Source: Thaumasiovibrio subtropicus
Lineage (GTDB): Bacteria > Pseudomonadota > Gammaproteobacteria > Enterobacterales > Vibrionaceae
NCBI RefSeq assembly: GCF_019703835.1
Contig: NZ_AP023054.1
Location: 620,001 to 684,000 of the forward strand
DNA length: 64,000 bases
Reading direction: 5' to 3'
Shown here: positions 50,008-60,423 of the stretch, piece after piece
Position numbering within the stretch: position 1 is the stretch's first letter
Layout of the letters: each line of letters starts with the position of its first letter
The notes under the pieces: model-generated
Told to the model about the DNA's origin: nothing
The model's input: only the letters and a program-made list of their open reading frames with translations
Databases searched by the model: none
Made by a program: the position numbers and the translations under genes

Positions 50008-50468
50008 TGTTGAGTTTAGAGAGTATAGTGCCTGCTCTTACCGCGTTATTCGTGGGTGAGAGTGGGCTGTGGGTGCTGTTTGTTACTGGATTTTTAAGTG
50101 CGACGCTTTTGCCTGGTGGCTCTGAAGCCGCCTTTCTTGCCGCCATGAGGCTAGGAGATAACAGCTTGATGTTGCTGATTGTTGTTGCAACCATAGGTAA
50201 CACTTTGGGTGGAATGACAAACTATTGGCTAGGGCGATTGTTACCGGATAAAACTTCTGATGAGAAACACGGTCATAAAGCCATGCATTGGTTAAAGCAG
50301 CATGGATACTGGGCACTGTTGTTCAGTTGGTTGCCTGTTATTGGCGACCCCCTCTGCTTGGCCGCGGGGTGGCTGCGGCTAAACCATTCCCTCAGTTTTT
50401 TCGTCGTTCTGATAGGTAAAGCACTTCGCTACACCGCATTGGCAATGATTTTCAAAGGCATTCTTTAG
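50007..50468 (+). CDS. yqaA: YqaA family (DedA/VTT-like) membrane protein
   Basis: A 153-residue inner-membrane protein with four or so hydrophobic segments. The conserved GGSEAAFLAAM (after FLSATLLPG) and TIGNTLGGMTNYWLGRLL motifs belong to the small SNARE-associated/DedA-related family. A conserved basic GHKAMHWLKQHGYWALLFSWLP-type turn follows. Function is uncertain; relatives act in membrane lipid homeostasis. yqaA lies next to gshA in E. coli too, which supports the name. Start is GTG overlapping the preceding TAG. Confidence 0.88.
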   Translation: MLSLESIVPALTALFVGESGLWVLFVTGFLSATLLPGGSEAAFLAAMRLGDNSLMLLIVVATIGNTLGGMTNYWLGRLLPDKTSDEKHGHKAMHWLKQHGYWALLFSWLPVIGDPLCLAAGWLRLNHSLSFFVVLIGKALRYTALAMIFKGIL

Positions 50469-50478
50469 GAGTAGACGA

Positions 50479-53313
50479 GTGCGCAAAAGTCTTATGGCTC
50501 TGATGAGTCTAACGATGGTGGCTTGTGGCCACCTATCTCAAACTTCCACCCCCTTGCCTGAAGGCATCACTTTGGTTGAGTCTCATCGCGTCGCTCAGGG
50601 CGAAGTGGGTATTGCTTATGACAAGTACGAGTTAGACAACGGCTTAACGCTTGTCCTTCATCATGACCACTCAGATCCCTTGGTGCATGTCGATATGACT
50701 TACCATGTGGGCTCAGCAAGAGAAGAGCAGGGTTATTCAGGCTTTGCCCACTTCTTCGAACACATGATGTTCCAAGGGTCTGAAAATGTTGGTGACCAAG
50801 AACACTTTCGTTTGATCACCGAAGCGGGCGGGACCTTGAATGGCACCACTAACCGCGATCGTACTAACTACTTTCAGACCGTGCCTGCGAATGAGTTAGA
50901 AAAGATACTGTGGTTAGAAGCCGATCGTATGGGTTTCTTGTTAGATGCGGTCTCACAACATAAATTTGAGATACAGCGTGATACGGTAAAAAACGAACGT
51001 GCGCAAATGTATGAAAACCGTCCTTACGGCTTGATGTATGAGCGAATGGGCGAGGCACTTTTTCCTCGCGAGCATCCCTACTCTTGGCAGACGATTGGGT
51101 ATATAGAGGACCTTAATCGCGTTGATGTCGATGACTTGAAAGCCTTCTTTTTACGCTGGTATGGTCCCAACAACGCAGTGCTGACTGTGGGTGGTGATAT
51201 TGATACTCAAACCACGCTCGAATGGGTGAAAAAGTACTTTGGTTCCATTCCTCGTGGCCCTGAAGTTGATGCGGCTGACAAGTGGCCAGTGACGCTAGAT
51301 AACGATCGTTTTATTACGCTTGAGGATCAGATTCAACAGCCCATGTTGATGATGGCGTGGCCGACGGAATACCTCGGTAGCGAGAATGAGTTTGCCCTCG
51401 ATGTGCTCGCGCGTGTTTTAGGAAGTGGTCGTAATAGTTTACTTTATCAAGAACTTGTTAAGACCGGTAAGGTGCTTGATGCGGGCGCTTTTCACGATTG
51501 TGCTGAATTAGCATGTACGTTCTACGTCTACGCGATGGGCAATAGTGGTGACGCTGGTGACCTTACCGTGATTCGCGAGCAAGTGCTGGAGGTACTTGGG
51601 CTGCTTAGAGAGCGAGGTGTTAACGAGCAAGACATTGAAGAAGTGATTGGCATGGTTGAGGCCGGCACTATCTTTGGTTTGCAGAGTGTGCGCGGGAAAG
51701 TGACACAGTTAGCCTCTAACGAAACTTTCTTTGGCAAGCCGGATCGCCTAGCCATTGAGAAAGACAAGCTCTATCAGGTTAAACCGAAAGATGTTGAAGC
51801 CGCCTTCGCTCAATTTGTCGATGGTCGCTACTCGGTATCTTTGAGTACCATCCCTGCAGGGCAGCATCACTTAGCCGCGAGAGAAGTTAACTATACGCCA
51901 GCGGAGCGACAACTACCTGAACATGTAACGCCTGAGCTAGTCTATCGTCGTGCAGAAGACAGTTTTGATCGTAGTCTCATGCCGCAGCCAACAGCACCTT
52001 CGGAAGTAACCTTGCCTGACTTGTATCGCTTTGAACTCGAGAATGGCATTGATGTGCTCGGTACGGTCAATAGCGAAACGCCAACCGTACAGTTGCGCAT
52101 CTCTTTACCTGCAGGTCGTCGTGATGAAACGGTCGCATCATCCGGTATTGCAAGGCTCACTGCCGCCATGATGAATGAAGGCTCAACCAAGCGTTCAGCC
52201 GAGGAACTGCAAACCGCACTCGATAAAATCGGTAGTAGTGTTTCATTTAACGCAAACACTTACACCACCACTCTCTCTATTACGACCTTGGTGAAGCACC
52301 TTGACGAAACATTAGAGATAGCGGCAGAGAAGTTATGGCATCCCGCTTTTGATGAGACTGACTTCCAGCGTTTACGCAAACAAGCATTAGAAGGCTTAAG
52401 GTATGAACAACAACGTCCGGCTTGGTTGGCGTCAGAGGCAACGAGAAAACTGATGTTTGAAGGGACACCCTTTGCCTTGTCTGGTGATGGTACTGTCGCC
52501 AGCTTAAATCAATTGACTTTGGACGATGTGAAGCAGTTTTATGCGGACCATTACACGCACAATGAGGTCAAGGTGGTGATTGTCGGTGATGTGGAAGAGG
52601 CGTCAATCAAGCAAAGCCTGGAAACTTTCGGAAAGTGGCAGGGGGGTGTTAAACCAGCGCGTGTCTCTTTTGAACTGCCGCAACGTGAAGGCGGCGCTAT
52701 TTGGTTGGTGAATCGGCCGCATTCACCGCAGAGTGTGATTCGTTTAGTTCGCCCTGCATTGCCGTATGATGGTGCTGGTGAGATGTACCAAACCCAGCTC
52801 GCTAACTTTAATCTAGGAGGCAACTTTAACAGCCGGATTAATCAGAATCTGCGGGAAGATAAAGGGTACACGTATGGCGCAGGAGGGTATCTCGTCAATG
52901 GTCGTGAAATTGGCTATATGACCTATTATGGTCAGGTGCGTGCAGACGTCACCGGAGCAGCATTGAGAGAGTTTATCAACGAGATGAATGAAGCGACCCT
53001 ATCAGGCTTTACTGATGCCGAGATGGATTACATGCGTTTGGCGGTTGGACAAAAAGAAGCACTGTCGTATGAAACTCCTAGTCAAAAGGCCGGTCTGTTA
53101 GCGCAGATGCAGATTTATGATATGGATGAAACCTTTGTCGCTGAGCAGAACCAAGTGGTCGCGGAGGTTGACAAAGCGACATTGAATGCGCTGGCTGAAA
53201 AGTGGTTCGACCCATCGCACTACCACATGATTGTGGTCGGAGATGCGGCGCTGATCCGCGCTCAGCTAGAAGAGCTTGAACTTCCTATATTTGACCTCAA
53301 TATAGATATATAA
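50479..53313 (+). CDS. M16 family zinc metalloprotease, probable lipoprotein
   Basis: A 944-residue protein with two M16 (pitrilysin/insulinase) halves. The N-terminal half bears the inverted zinc motif HFFEH (His91, Glu94, His95). A downstream glutamate in VKNERAQ is the likely third ligand. The second half lacks the motif but has the substrate-clamp RPALPYDGAG and YGAGGYL segments. The signal peptide ends at MVAC, a possible lipobox, so the protein is probably periplasmic and membrane-anchored. Start GTG at 50479 with AGGAG upstream. Substrate unknown; a relative is encoded near gshA in vibrios. Confidence 0.92.
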   Translation: MRKSLMALMSLTMVACGHLSQTSTPLPEGITLVESHRVAQGEVGIAYDKYELDNGLTLVLHHDHSDPLVHVDMTYHVGSAREEQGYSGFAHFFEHMMFQGSENVGDQEHFRLITEAGGTLNGTTNRDRTNYFQTVPANELEKILWLEADRMGFLLDAVSQHKFEIQRDTVKNERAQMYENRPYGLMYERMGEALFPREHPYSWQTIGYIEDLNRVDVDDLKAFFLRWYGPNNAVLTVGGDIDTQTTLEWVKKYFGSIPRGPEVDAADKWPVTLDNDRFITLEDQIQQPMLMMAWPTEYLGSENEFALDVLARVLGSGRNSLLYQELVKTGKVLDAGAFHDCAELACTFYVYAMGNSGDAGDLTVIREQVLEVLGLLRERGVNEQDIEEVIGMVEAGTIFGLQSVRGKVTQLASNETFFGKPDRLAIEKDKLYQVKPKDVEAAFAQFVDGRYSVSLSTIPAGQHHLAAREVNYTPAERQLPEHVTPELVYRRAEDSFDRSLMPQPTAPSEVTLPDLYRFELENGIDVLGTVNSETPTVQLRISLPAGRRDETVASSGIARLTAAMMNEGSTKRSAEELQTALDKIGSSVSFNANTYTTTLSITTLVKHLDETLEIAAEKLWHPAFDETDFQRLRKQALEGLRYEQQRPAWLASEATRKLMFEGTPFALSGDGTVASLNQLTLDDVKQFYADHYTHNEVKVVIVGDVEEASIKQSLETFGKWQGGVKPARVSFELPQREGGAIWLVNRPHSPQSVIRLVRPALPYDGAGEMYQTQLANFNLGGNFNSRINQNLREDKGYTYGAGGYLVNGREIGYMTYYGQVRADVTGAALREFINEMNEATLSGFTDAEMDYMRLAVGQKEALSYETPSQKAGLLAQMQIYDMDETFVAEQNQVVAEVDKATLNALAEKWFDPSHYHMIVVGDAALIRAQLEELELPIFDLNIDI

Positions 53314-53327
53314 GCGATAGCATTCAT

Positions 53328-53356
53328 AGCGCCCATGATTAGATGGGCGCTTTTTT
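53328..53356 (+). terminator. Terminator after the M16 protease
   Basis: AGCGCCCAT and ATGGGCGCT form a perfect stem followed by six T residues. Confidence 0.92.
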
Positions 53357-53445
53357 ACTCGCCCTAGCGTGATCGACATAGCATTCTGTGTTTAAGACAG
53401 CTATTCTGACGACAATTTCACTTTTATTAACCAACGAGACATACC

Positions 53446-55014
53446 TTGACTGATTTTACGCGACGGTTGCAACAAGTTGCTGCCAATCCCGACGCACTGA
53501 CTCATTTTGGACGTGGTATAGAGCGAGAAGCACTGCGCATTTCGCCGCAAGGTAATTTATCTGATCAGCCGCATCCCGAAGGATTAGGACAAGCGCTCAC
53601 TCACGACTGGATCACAACGGACTTCGCTGAATCCCTACTTGAGTTCATTACCCCTGTTTCTACTGATATCGATACGACACTTTCTCAGTTGAGTGACATT
53701 CACAAGTTTACTTACAGTGAATTAGGCAGCGAACAACTGTGGCCGATGTCGATGCCTTGCTTTGTTGAGAATGAAGCGGCGATTACCTTGGCACAATATG
53801 GCCAATCAAACTCAGGCAAGATGAAGACGCTTTACCGGGAAGGATTAAAGCATCGCTACGGCAGCGTGATGCAAATTATCTCGGGCGTGCATTTTAATTT
53901 CTCGTTTCCTGAGGTGTTTTGGGAACAATTGTTTGGTGAGCAAAGTGATGAAGCTCGACAAGAGAGTATCTCTGGCGCTTACTTTGGCTTAATCCGCAAT
54001 TACTACCGCTACGGCTGGATTATCCCCTACCTGTTTGGGGCATCACCGGCGCTGTGTGGCTCCTTTATCAAAGCCTCTGCCTCTACATTGCCCTTTAAAG
54101 AAATTGGCGAAGGGACCTGCTACCTGCCTTATGCCACCTCGCTGCGCTTGAGTGATCTGGGTTATACCAACAGCGCGCAAAGTGTCTTGCGTATTGGCTT
54201 TAATAGTATTGAGCAGTATGTTGATGGCTTACAGGCTGCGATTCGTACCCCTTCTGAAGAGTTCGCGAAAATTGGTGTGAAAGTGGATGGCGAGTATCGC
54301 CAATTAAACAGCAACGTGCTGCAAATTGAGAATGAGCTCTACTCACCTATACGTCCTAAGCGTGTGGCTAAAAGTGGTGAAAAACCTTCAGATGCATTGC
54401 AGCGTGGTGGGGTTGAATATATTGAAGTACGTTCACTCGATGTGAACCCATTTAGCCCCGAAGGGATTGATGCAGACCAAATTCGTTTTCTTGACCTATT
54501 CCTGACATGGGCGACACTCACTCCTTCTGCGGATATGTCAGATGCTGAGCTAGATTGTTGGCGTAAGAATTGGAGTAGTGTTGTTGTTGAAGGTCGAGAC
54601 CCTGAACTTAAGCTCCAAATGGGCTGCGGTGAACCACAACACGGGCTACAAGATTTAGCTTCAGACCTCTTTGCTCAACTGCGCATGATCGCTGAAGCGA
54701 TTGATGCCGCTAAAGGGGGGCATGCCTATGTGGAAACTTGCGACAAGTTATCATCTTGGGTGACGCACCCTGAGATGACGCTATCGGCTCGACTACTAGA
54801 AGCGATTAAACAGAAAGCCAGTATCAGCGCAGTGGGTTATGCACTCGCCGAACAGCATGCCATGAATTTTGATCAGGCGGACTACCAGCAGTTTACTTAT
54901 CAGCAGTTTGTCGACAAACGTCATGCATCGTTTGCTGATCAAGCGGCAATGGAAGCTGCGGATTCGGTCTCATTTGATCAATTTCTTGCAGACTACTTTG
55001 CAGATCTTCACTGA
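53446..55014 (+). CDS. gshA: Glutamate-cysteine ligase
   Basis: A 522-residue ATP-dependent enzyme making gamma-glutamylcysteine, the first step of glutathione synthesis. Conserved motifs are [35 protein letters not shown]-type [48 protein letters not shown] and [15 protein letters not shown]. It starts with TTG (53446); no in-frame ATG lies before the first conserved residues. A hairpin terminator follows. Confidence 0.97.
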   Translation: MTDFTRRLQQVAANPDALTHFGRGIEREALRISPQGNLSDQPHPEGLGQALTHDWITTDFAESLLEFITPVSTDIDTTLSQLSDIHKFTYSELGSEQLWPMSMPCFVENEAAITLAQYGQSNSGKMKTLYREGLKHRYGSVMQIISGVHFNFSFPEVFWEQLFGEQSDEARQESISGAYFGLIRNYYRYGWIIPYLFGASPALCGSFIKASASTLPFKEIGEGTCYLPYATSLRLSDLGYTNSAQSVLRIGFNSIEQYVDGLQAAIRTPSEEFAKIGVKVDGEYRQLNSNVLQIENELYSPIRPKRVAKSGEKPSDALQRGGVEYIEVRSLDVNPFSPEGIDADQIRFLDLFLTWATLTPSADMSDAELDCWRKNWSSVVVEGRDPELKLQMGCGEPQHGLQDLASDLFAQLRMIAEAIDAAKGGHAYVETCDKLSSWVTHPEMTLSARLLEAIKQKASISAVGYALAEQHAMNFDQADYQQFTYQQFVDKRHASFADQAAMEAADSVSFDQFLADYFADLH

Positions 55015-55037
55015 AGCCGTGAATTCAATCGGTTATG

Positions 55038-55061
55038 ATGGCAGCTTAGGCTGCCATTTTT
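55038..55061 (+). terminator. Terminator after gshA
   Basis: ATGGCAGC-TTAG-GCTGCCAT followed by TTTTT, 13 bases before the next start. Confidence 0.88.
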
Positions 55062-55074
55062 ATAGAGGGAAAGG

Positions 55075-55680
55075 ATGTATAAGTCTCTTCTGACTGTTCT
55101 GTTAAGCATAGGTTTGGTTGGCTGTGCTGCACCCCCACCGCCCAAAAATCAAAGCAATATCTGTGAAATTTTCCGTGAACAGCCAAGTTGGTATAAAGAT
55201 GCCAAGCGGATGGAAGAGGAGTGGGGGACACCTATCCAAGTAGCCATGGCATTTGTGAAGCAAGAGAGTAGCTTTCGTCACGATGCGCGGCCACCGAAAA
55301 AGAAAGTGTTGTGGGTTATCCCATGGGGCCATGTGAGCAGCGCGTACGGATATGCTCAAGCGCAAGACCCAGCGTGGAGTGACTATCAAAAAGCCACAGG
55401 CAATGGGGGCAGTCGCACTAAGTTCAGTGATGCAATGATGTTTATTGGTTGGTATACCCATGAGACGCAGCGTCAATTAGGGGTCTCAAAATGGGATGCA
55501 TACAACCAGTATCTTGCCTATCATGAAGGCAGAGGGGGTTATAGCCGTAAAACGTATAACGCCAAACCAAATTTGATTAAGGTTGCTCGTCGTGTCGAGC
55601 AGCAAGCGAAGGACTATGGGTGGCAGCTTAAACAATGCCGCTCGGAACTAGAGAAAAACAGCAGTTGGTGGCCTTGGTAG
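55075..55680 (+). CDS. Lipoprotein with lytic-transglycosylase (SLT)-like domain
   Basis: A 201-residue lipoprotein with signal peptide and lipobox GLVGC (Cys17), then a Pro-rich linker. An SLT-like fold follows: [16 protein letters not shown] carries the expected catalytic glutamate, [13 protein letters not shown] the G-Y-A motif, and [20 protein letters not shown] the C-terminal signature. Such enzymes cleave peptidoglycan with formation of anhydromuramic ends. It sits between gshA and luxS, a vibrio arrangement. Activity is inferred from the motifs only. Confidence 0.85.
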   Translation: MYKSLLTVLLSIGLVGCAAPPPPKNQSNICEIFREQPSWYKDAKRMEEEWGTPIQVAMAFVKQESSFRHDARPPKKKVLWVIPWGHVSSAYGYAQAQDPAWSDYQKATGNGGSRTKFSDAMMFIGWYTHETQRQLGVSKWDAYNQYLAYHEGRGGYSRKTYNAKPNLIKVARRVEQQAKDYGWQLKQCRSELEKNSSWWPW

Positions 55681-55708
55681 TTTTGCCACCAATACAAGGA
55701 GAAAAGAG

Positions 55709-56227
55709 ATGCCGTTACTAGACAGTTTTACCGTCGATCACACGCGTATGCATGCGCCAGCCGTGCGTGTAGCTAAAACGATGCAGACGCCAAAGGGCGA
55801 TACCATTACCGTGTTTGATCTTCGTTTTTGTCGCCCAAATGAAGATATCTTGTCAGAGCGAGGTATTCACACGTTAGAGCACTTATACGCTGGCTTTATG
55901 CGTAACCATTTAAACTCAGACGACATTGAGATTATCGATATCTCGCCTATGGGCTGTCGTACTGGTTTTTACATGAGCTTGATTGGCACACCACAAGAGG
56001 CACAAGTTGCTGCGGCTTGGACTGCAGCAATGGAAGACGTGTTGAAGGTGGCGTCTCAAGAGCAAATTCCTGAGTTGAACGAGTATCAGTGTGGTACAGC
56101 AGAGATGCATTCGTTAGAAGAAGCAAAAGCGATCGCGACCAATATTCTTGATGCGGGTATCAATGTAAACAAGAACGAAGACCTTGCTTTACCTGAGAGC
56201 ATGTTAAAAGAGTTAAGCGTTAAGTAA
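55709..56227 (+). CDS. luxS: S-ribosylhomocysteine lyase LuxS (AI-2 synthase)
   Basis: A 172-residue enzyme splitting S-ribosylhomocysteine into homocysteine and DPD, the precursor of autoinducer-2. The metal site is complete: His54 and His58 in HTLEH, and Cys128 in NEYQCGT. The catalytic cysteine is Cys83 in MGCRTGFY. The N-terminus [14 protein letters not shown] is conserved in the family. RBS AAGGAGAA lies upstream, and a bidirectional terminator follows. Its presence indicates AI-2 production, usual for vibrios. Confidence 0.98.
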   Translation: MPLLDSFTVDHTRMHAPAVRVAKTMQTPKGDTITVFDLRFCRPNEDILSERGIHTLEHLYAGFMRNHLNSDDIEIIDISPMGCRTGFYMSLIGTPQEAQVAAAWTAAMEDVLKVASQEQIPELNEYQCGTAEMHSLEEAKAIATNILDAGINVNKNEDLALPESMLKELSVK

Positions 56228-56255
56228 TGACGAATGCGTCATAGGAAGCGAGATA

Positions 56256-56290
56256 GAAAAAGCCCGAGTTAGCAAAAACTCGGGCTTTTT
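56256..56290. terminator. Bidirectional terminator luxS / CNNM-like gene
   Basis: AAAAAGCCCGAGTT and AACTCGGGCTTTTT form a perfect 14-bp inverted repeat between converging genes. Confidence 0.93.
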
Positions 56291-56323
56291 GATCGTTTTA
56301 TGCAATCGTTCTATACAAATGGT

Positions 56324-57607
56324 CTATCGAGCGAGAACGCGTTGTTGCTTCTCTGGTACGACTTTCACTTGCTTAATCATGTTCTCAGAGATTTCAATGA
56401 TCTCCATATGATGACCTTCAACCGCGACACTCAGTTGGCTTTCAGGAATATCTTGCAGATGTTCAAGAATCAAACCATTCAGTGTCCGAGGGCCATCGGT
56501 AGGCAGCTTCCAGTTGAGACTCTTGTTGAGGTCGCGAATATTTGCGCTACCATCGATTAAGTAACTGCCATCACTTTGCGGTGTGATCTCTTCCGCCAGG
56601 CTTGGCTGCATTGAGGTAGTAAACTCACCAACAATCTCTTCCAGAATGTCTTCCATCGTGACAAGCCCTTGGATATCACCATACTCGTCAACAATTAAAC
56701 CAATACGTTGCTTATTGCGTTGGAATTTGAGGAGTTGTGTGTTGAGTGGCGTGCCTTCTGGGATAAAGTAGATTTCGTCAGCGGCGCGGAGTAGCGTCTC
56801 TTTACTGAACTCATTTTTCTCCATCATGATCCGGTAAGCTTCGCGAACGCGCAACATACCGACGACTTCATCTATCTGGTCTCGATAGAGCACAATACGG
56901 CCATGGGCAGAGTGTGTCAGTTGGCGCACAATCGACTTCCAATCGTCGTTGATGTCGATAGCGGCGATTTCACTACGAGGCACCATAATATCTTCGACTG
57001 TCACGTTCTCTAAATCTAAGATAGAGATCAGCATGTCTTGGTGCCGACGAGGAATAAGCCCACCTGCTTCATTCACTATCGTGCGGAGTTCTTCCGAACT
57101 GAGGTGACCATCATCAGACTTATCAACATTGAGGCCAATGATCTTTAGGAAGGTATTCGTGATGCCATTGACTAGCCAAACCAAAGGGTAGAGCAGGCGC
57201 ATCAAAATATTTAGCACTATGCTGCTGGCATAAGAGACCTTTTCAGGATAAAGCGCAGCCAGAGTCTTAGGGGTTACTTCAGCAAAGACAAGGACGACAA
57301 GGGTAAGGACACCCGTAGCGATGGCGACGCCAATGTCACCAAAAAGACGCATGCCCAAAATGGTTGCAATGGCTGACGCAAGAATATTGACTAGGTTGTT
57401 ACCTATCAGGATCAGGCCTATCAGCCTGTCAGGACGAGAAAGGAGCGCTTCCACACGCTTGGCGCCTTTATGACCATGATTAGCAAGATGGCGAAGCTTA
57501 TAGCGATTCAGCGACATCATGCCCGTTTCAGAACCGGAAAAGTATCCGGAAATGACGATAAGTAATATCAGTAGGGAAAATAACAGTCCCGTGGATATGT
57601 CGTCCAA
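56324..57607 (-). CDS. CNNM/CorB-CorC family membrane protein (YfjD-like)
   Basis: A 427-residue protein with an N-terminal DUF21/CNNM transmembrane domain (about residues 8-150, GYFSGSETGMMSLNRYKLRHL and VLVFAEVTPKTLAALYPEKV). A pair of CBS domains (about 195-325, VEDIMVPRSEI and IQGLVTMEDILEEIVGE) and a C-terminal CorC_HlyC domain follow. The family is linked to Mg2+ export or cobalt resistance. It lies with ypjD on the minus strand upstream of ffh, as in E. coli (yfjD-ypjD-ffh). Older 'hemolysin' names for it are misleading. Confidence 0.92.
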   Translation of the reverse strand: MDDISTGLLFSLLILLIVISGYFSGSETGMMSLNRYKLRHLANHGHKGAKRVEALLSRPDRLIGLILIGNNLVNILASAIATILGMRLFGDIGVAIATGVLTLVVLVFAEVTPKTLAALYPEKVSYASSIVLNILMRLLYPLVWLVNGITNTFLKIIGLNVDKSDDGHLSSEELRTIVNEAGGLIPRRHQDMLISILDLENVTVEDIMVPRSEIAAIDINDDWKSIVRQLTHSAHGRIVLYRDQIDEVVGMLRVREAYRIMMEKNEFSKETLLRAADEIYFIPEGTPLNTQLLKFQRNKQRIGLIVDEYGDIQGLVTMEDILEEIVGEFTTSMQPSLAEEITPQSDGSYLIDGSANIRDLNKSLNWKLPTDGPRTLNGLILEHLQDIPESQLSVAVEGHHMEIIEISENMIKQVKVVPEKQQRVLAR

Positions 57608-57692
57608 GAAGGTGTCCTATGGTTACGAATTTGAAACTTCTTTTTACCGACTCTATCGAAAAAATCAATCACTCTATGGTCTAAATGATAAT

Positions 57693-58490
57693 TTACCCGC
57701 CGATAATGACTTCTTTAACAAACCGGCTGCCAAAGTAGGCCAAGGTGAGTAAGAAGGCGCCAATGATGCTGAACCAAATCACTGGGCGACCTCGCCAACC
57801 TTTCTGGTAATGACCCCATAAGAGCACAGTATAGACAACCCATGCGAGAAGGGAGAAGATCGCCTTATGGGCTTTTCCTTGTGCAAACATATCGCCAACA
57901 AACCAAAACCCGGTCAACAGTGTTGTCGTTAACAAGGTATGACCGATGAGGATCACTTTGAATAACTGACGCTCTACCATCATTAGCGGTGGGAGGTTTG
58001 GGTTGATTGCGAGTTTCTTTTTACTGCGTAACTTGTTGTCAAGGTAAGCCAGTTGAATGGCATAAAGGCAAGCTATCATCAGGGTTGAATAGGCGAATAA
58101 CGCCAATGAGATGTGGAGTAACACTTGTGGATGCGCTTCTAAGTGCGTGACAAACGCCCCTGGCAACAGCGTCGCAGCGCAAAGATTAATGGCGGCAAAG
58201 CTATAGACAACAGGTAATAGAAACCACACTCGGATCTTGGTTGCGGTGATTGTGGTGATTGCTGAAATAATGAAACTGATCAGAGAGGCGACGTTAAGAA
58301 TGCTAAGATTTTGCCCTGGCCCTTCTAAGATCAGGTCTTTCAATAAAATGATGTGAGCGAGTAGCGCCAACGCCGCGAAACTGAGAACGCGTCGAGATTG
58401 GATACCATCACTGTTCGTCAGGCCGGGTAGGACCTGGGTTAACGCTAAGCAATAAAAGCAGGCTGCAAGAACAGCTAGCATGATTTCCAT
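57693..58490 (-). CDS. ypjD: YpjD, CcsA-like inner-membrane protein
   Basis: A 265-residue polytopic protein with about eight hydrophobic helices. The cytochrome c assembly (CcmC/CcsA) type features include LHISLALFAYSTLMIACLYA and a late HKAIFSLLAWVVYTVLLWGHYQ segment with conserved histidines that could bind haem. Exact function in the family is unclear. I chose the ATG at 58490 (MEIMLAVLA), which matches the E. coli length; an earlier in-frame start is 12 codons upstream. It is divergent from ffh. Confidence 0.9.
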   Translation of the reverse strand: MEIMLAVLAACFYCLALTQVLPGLTNSDGIQSRRVLSFAALALLAHIILLKDLILEGPGQNLSILNVASLISFIISAITTITATKIRVWFLLPVVYSFAAINLCAATLLPGAFVTHLEAHPQVLLHISLALFAYSTLMIACLYAIQLAYLDNKLRSKKKLAINPNLPPLMMVERQLFKVILIGHTLLTTTLLTGFWFVGDMFAQGKAHKAIFSLLAWVVYTVLLWGHYQKGWRGRPVIWFSIIGAFLLTLAYFGSRFVKEVIIGG

Positions 58491-58638
58491 AGTCAACAAC
58501 TCGTTGATAATAAGCACATAGACCAAGAATTATACCGCGCGATTGGATGAGTGGCTATCTGTAGATATCCGCATCGCCTTGATTAAGGTATACTGAGCAA
58601 TATTTTGTCTTTTGGTCGCGTATTGAGCGAGTTGCATT

Positions 58639-60006
58639 ATGTTTGAGAATTTAACCGACCGACTGTCGCGCACGCTAAAAAATATCAGCGGGCGTGGCCG
58701 TCTAACTGACGACAATATTAAGGATACCCTGCGTGAAGTACGCATGGCGCTGCTGGAAGCAGACGTTGCTTTGCCGGTTGTTCGTGATTTCGTCAAGCGC
58801 GTCAAAGAGCGTGCGGTAGGTGTTGAGGTTTCTAAAAGCCTGACACCAGGACAAGAGTTCATCAAGATTGTTCAAGCTGAGCTTGAACTTGTGATGGGTG
58901 AGTCCAATGAAGCATTAGATTTAGCAGCACAGCCCCCGGCTGTGATTTTGATGGCGGGCCTTCAAGGTGCGGGTAAAACCACCAGTGTCGGTAAACTGGG
59001 TAAACTGCTAAAAGAGAAGCACAAGAAAAAAGTGCTGGTGGTTTCTGCGGATGTCTATCGCCCTGCGGCGATTAAACAGCTAGAGACCTTGGCAACCGAT
59101 GTTGGGGTTGATTTCTTCCCATCAACAGCCGATCAGAAACCTGTTGCGATTGCCAAAGAGGCGATTGCACACGGCAAACTGAAGTTTTATGACGTCGTGA
59201 TCGTCGATACCGCTGGTCGTCTTGCGGTTGATGAAGCGATGATGGACGAGATTAAAGACGTCCATGCCGCGATTAACCCGGTCGAAACTCTGTTCGTTGT
59301 CGATGCAATGACGGGTCAAGATGCGGCGAACACCGCAAAAGCCTTTAACGATGCTCTGCCATTGACCGGTGTTGTATTGACCAAGGTAGATGGTGATGCG
59401 CGTGGTGGTGCGGCACTCTCTGTTCGTCATATCACCGGTAAACCAATCAAATTCTTAGGTGTTGGTGAGAAGACCGACGCACTTGAAGCATTCCATCCAG
59501 ACCGTGTCGCATCACGCATTCTCGGTATGGGTGATGTCCTATCGTTGATCGAAGACCTTGAGCGCAATGTTGATAAAGACAAAGCGCAAGAGTTAGCGAA
59601 GAAGTTTAAAGAGAAGAAAGGTTTTGATCTTGAAGACTTCCGCGATCAGTTGCAGCAGATGAACAACATGGGCGGCATGATGGGTATGATGGATAAACTG
59701 CCCGGTATGTCTAACTTGCCATCGAATGTGAAAGATAAAGTGGATGATAAGGTGTTTAAACAGATGGAGGCGATCATCAACTCCATGACACCGAAAGAGC
59801 GTCAACGTCCTGACCTGATTAAAGGTTCGCGTAAAAAGCGTATTGCTGCGGGTTCAGGGACACAGGTACAAGATGTGAATAAACTGTTGAAACAGTTTAC
59901 CCAGATGCAAAAGATGATGAAGAAAATGCAGAAGGGTGGTATCCGCAATATGATGCGAAACATGCAAGGCATGATGCCTGGCGGTGGTATGTTCCCGGGC
60001 CGCTAA
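58639..60006 (+). CDS. ffh: Signal recognition particle protein Ffh
   Basis: A 455-residue SRP GTPase that binds signal sequences of nascent membrane proteins together with 4.5S RNA. An N-terminal four-helix domain is followed by the G domain with GLQGAGKTTSVGKL, DTAGRL and TKVDGDARGG. A methionine-rich M domain (about residues 325-455) carries MNNMGGMMGMMDKLPGM and a C-terminal Met/Gly-rich tail. It is upstream of the rpsP operon as in enterobacteria and vibrios. Confidence 0.98.
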   Translation: MFENLTDRLSRTLKNISGRGRLTDDNIKDTLREVRMALLEADVALPVVRDFVKRVKERAVGVEVSKSLTPGQEFIKIVQAELELVMGESNEALDLAAQPPAVILMAGLQGAGKTTSVGKLGKLLKEKHKKKVLVVSADVYRPAAIKQLETLATDVGVDFFPSTADQKPVAIAKEAIAHGKLKFYDVVIVDTAGRLAVDEAMMDEIKDVHAAINPVETLFVVDAMTGQDAANTAKAFNDALPLTGVVLTKVDGDARGGAALSVRHITGKPIKFLGVGEKTDALEAFHPDRVASRILGMGDVLSLIEDLERNVDKDKAQELAKKFKEKKGFDLEDFRDQLQQMNNMGGMMGMMDKLPGMSNLPSNVKDKVDDKVFKQMEAIINSMTPKERQRPDLIKGSRKKRIAAGSGTQVQDVNKLLKQFTQMQKMMKKMQKGGIRNMMRNMQGMMPGGGMFPGR

Positions 60007-60057
60007 GCTTTTTATTCTCTGTGAGTCATTTTGCTGGCGAAAAATTAGCTAAAGCAG

Positions 60058-60085
60058 TTGCAATCACCGAGATAAAGAGTAAAAT
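60058..60085 (+). promoter_or_regulatory. Likely promoter of rpsP-rimM-trmD-rplS
   Basis: TTGCAA (60058-60063) and TAAAAT (60080-60085) with a 16-base spacer, followed by the GC-rich TCCCGAGC discriminator. It is about 70 bases before the rpsP start. Confidence 0.65.
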
Positions 60086-60106
60086 TCCCGAGCTTAATTT
60101 GGCACG

Positions 60107-60126
60107 GGCCCCGTTTTATCGGGGCC
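60107..60126 (+). promoter_or_regulatory. Hairpin in the rpsP leader
   Basis: GGCCCCG-TTTTAT-CGGGGCC stem with AATTTAATTT after it. It may be a weak terminator for ffh read-through or an attenuator in the ribosomal-protein leader. Confidence 0.6.
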
Positions 60127-60157
60127 AATTTAATTTCAGTAATGCAAAGAGGACGAT

Positions 60158-60403
60158 ATGGTAACCATTCGTTTGGCACGTCACGGTGCGAAAAAACGCC
60201 CATTTTATCAAATCGTTGTAGCTGACTCACGTTTCAAGCGTGACGGTCGTTACATCGAGAACGTTGGTTTCTTCAACCCACTGGCTAAAGGCCAAGAAGA
60301 GCGTTTACGTTTGGACCTAGACCGCGTTAACCACTGGGTTGGCGAAGGTGCTACGGTTTCTGACCGTGCCGCTAAACTAATCAAAGACGCTGCTAAAGCT
60401 TAA
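60158..60403 (+). CDS. rpsP: 30S ribosomal protein S16
   Basis: An 81-residue ribosomal protein with the family start [20 protein letters not shown] and the [16 protein letters not shown] segment. S16 is needed early in 30S assembly. It begins the rpsP-rimM-trmD-rplS operon and has AGAGGACG as ribosome-binding site. The length matches the E. coli protein (82). Confidence 0.98.
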   Translation: MVTIRLARHGAKKRPFYQIVVADSRFKRDGRYIENVGFFNPLAKGQEERLRLDLDRVNHWVGEGATVSDRAAKLIKDAAKA

Positions 60404-60423
60404 TTGATTGGTAGATGGGAAAT

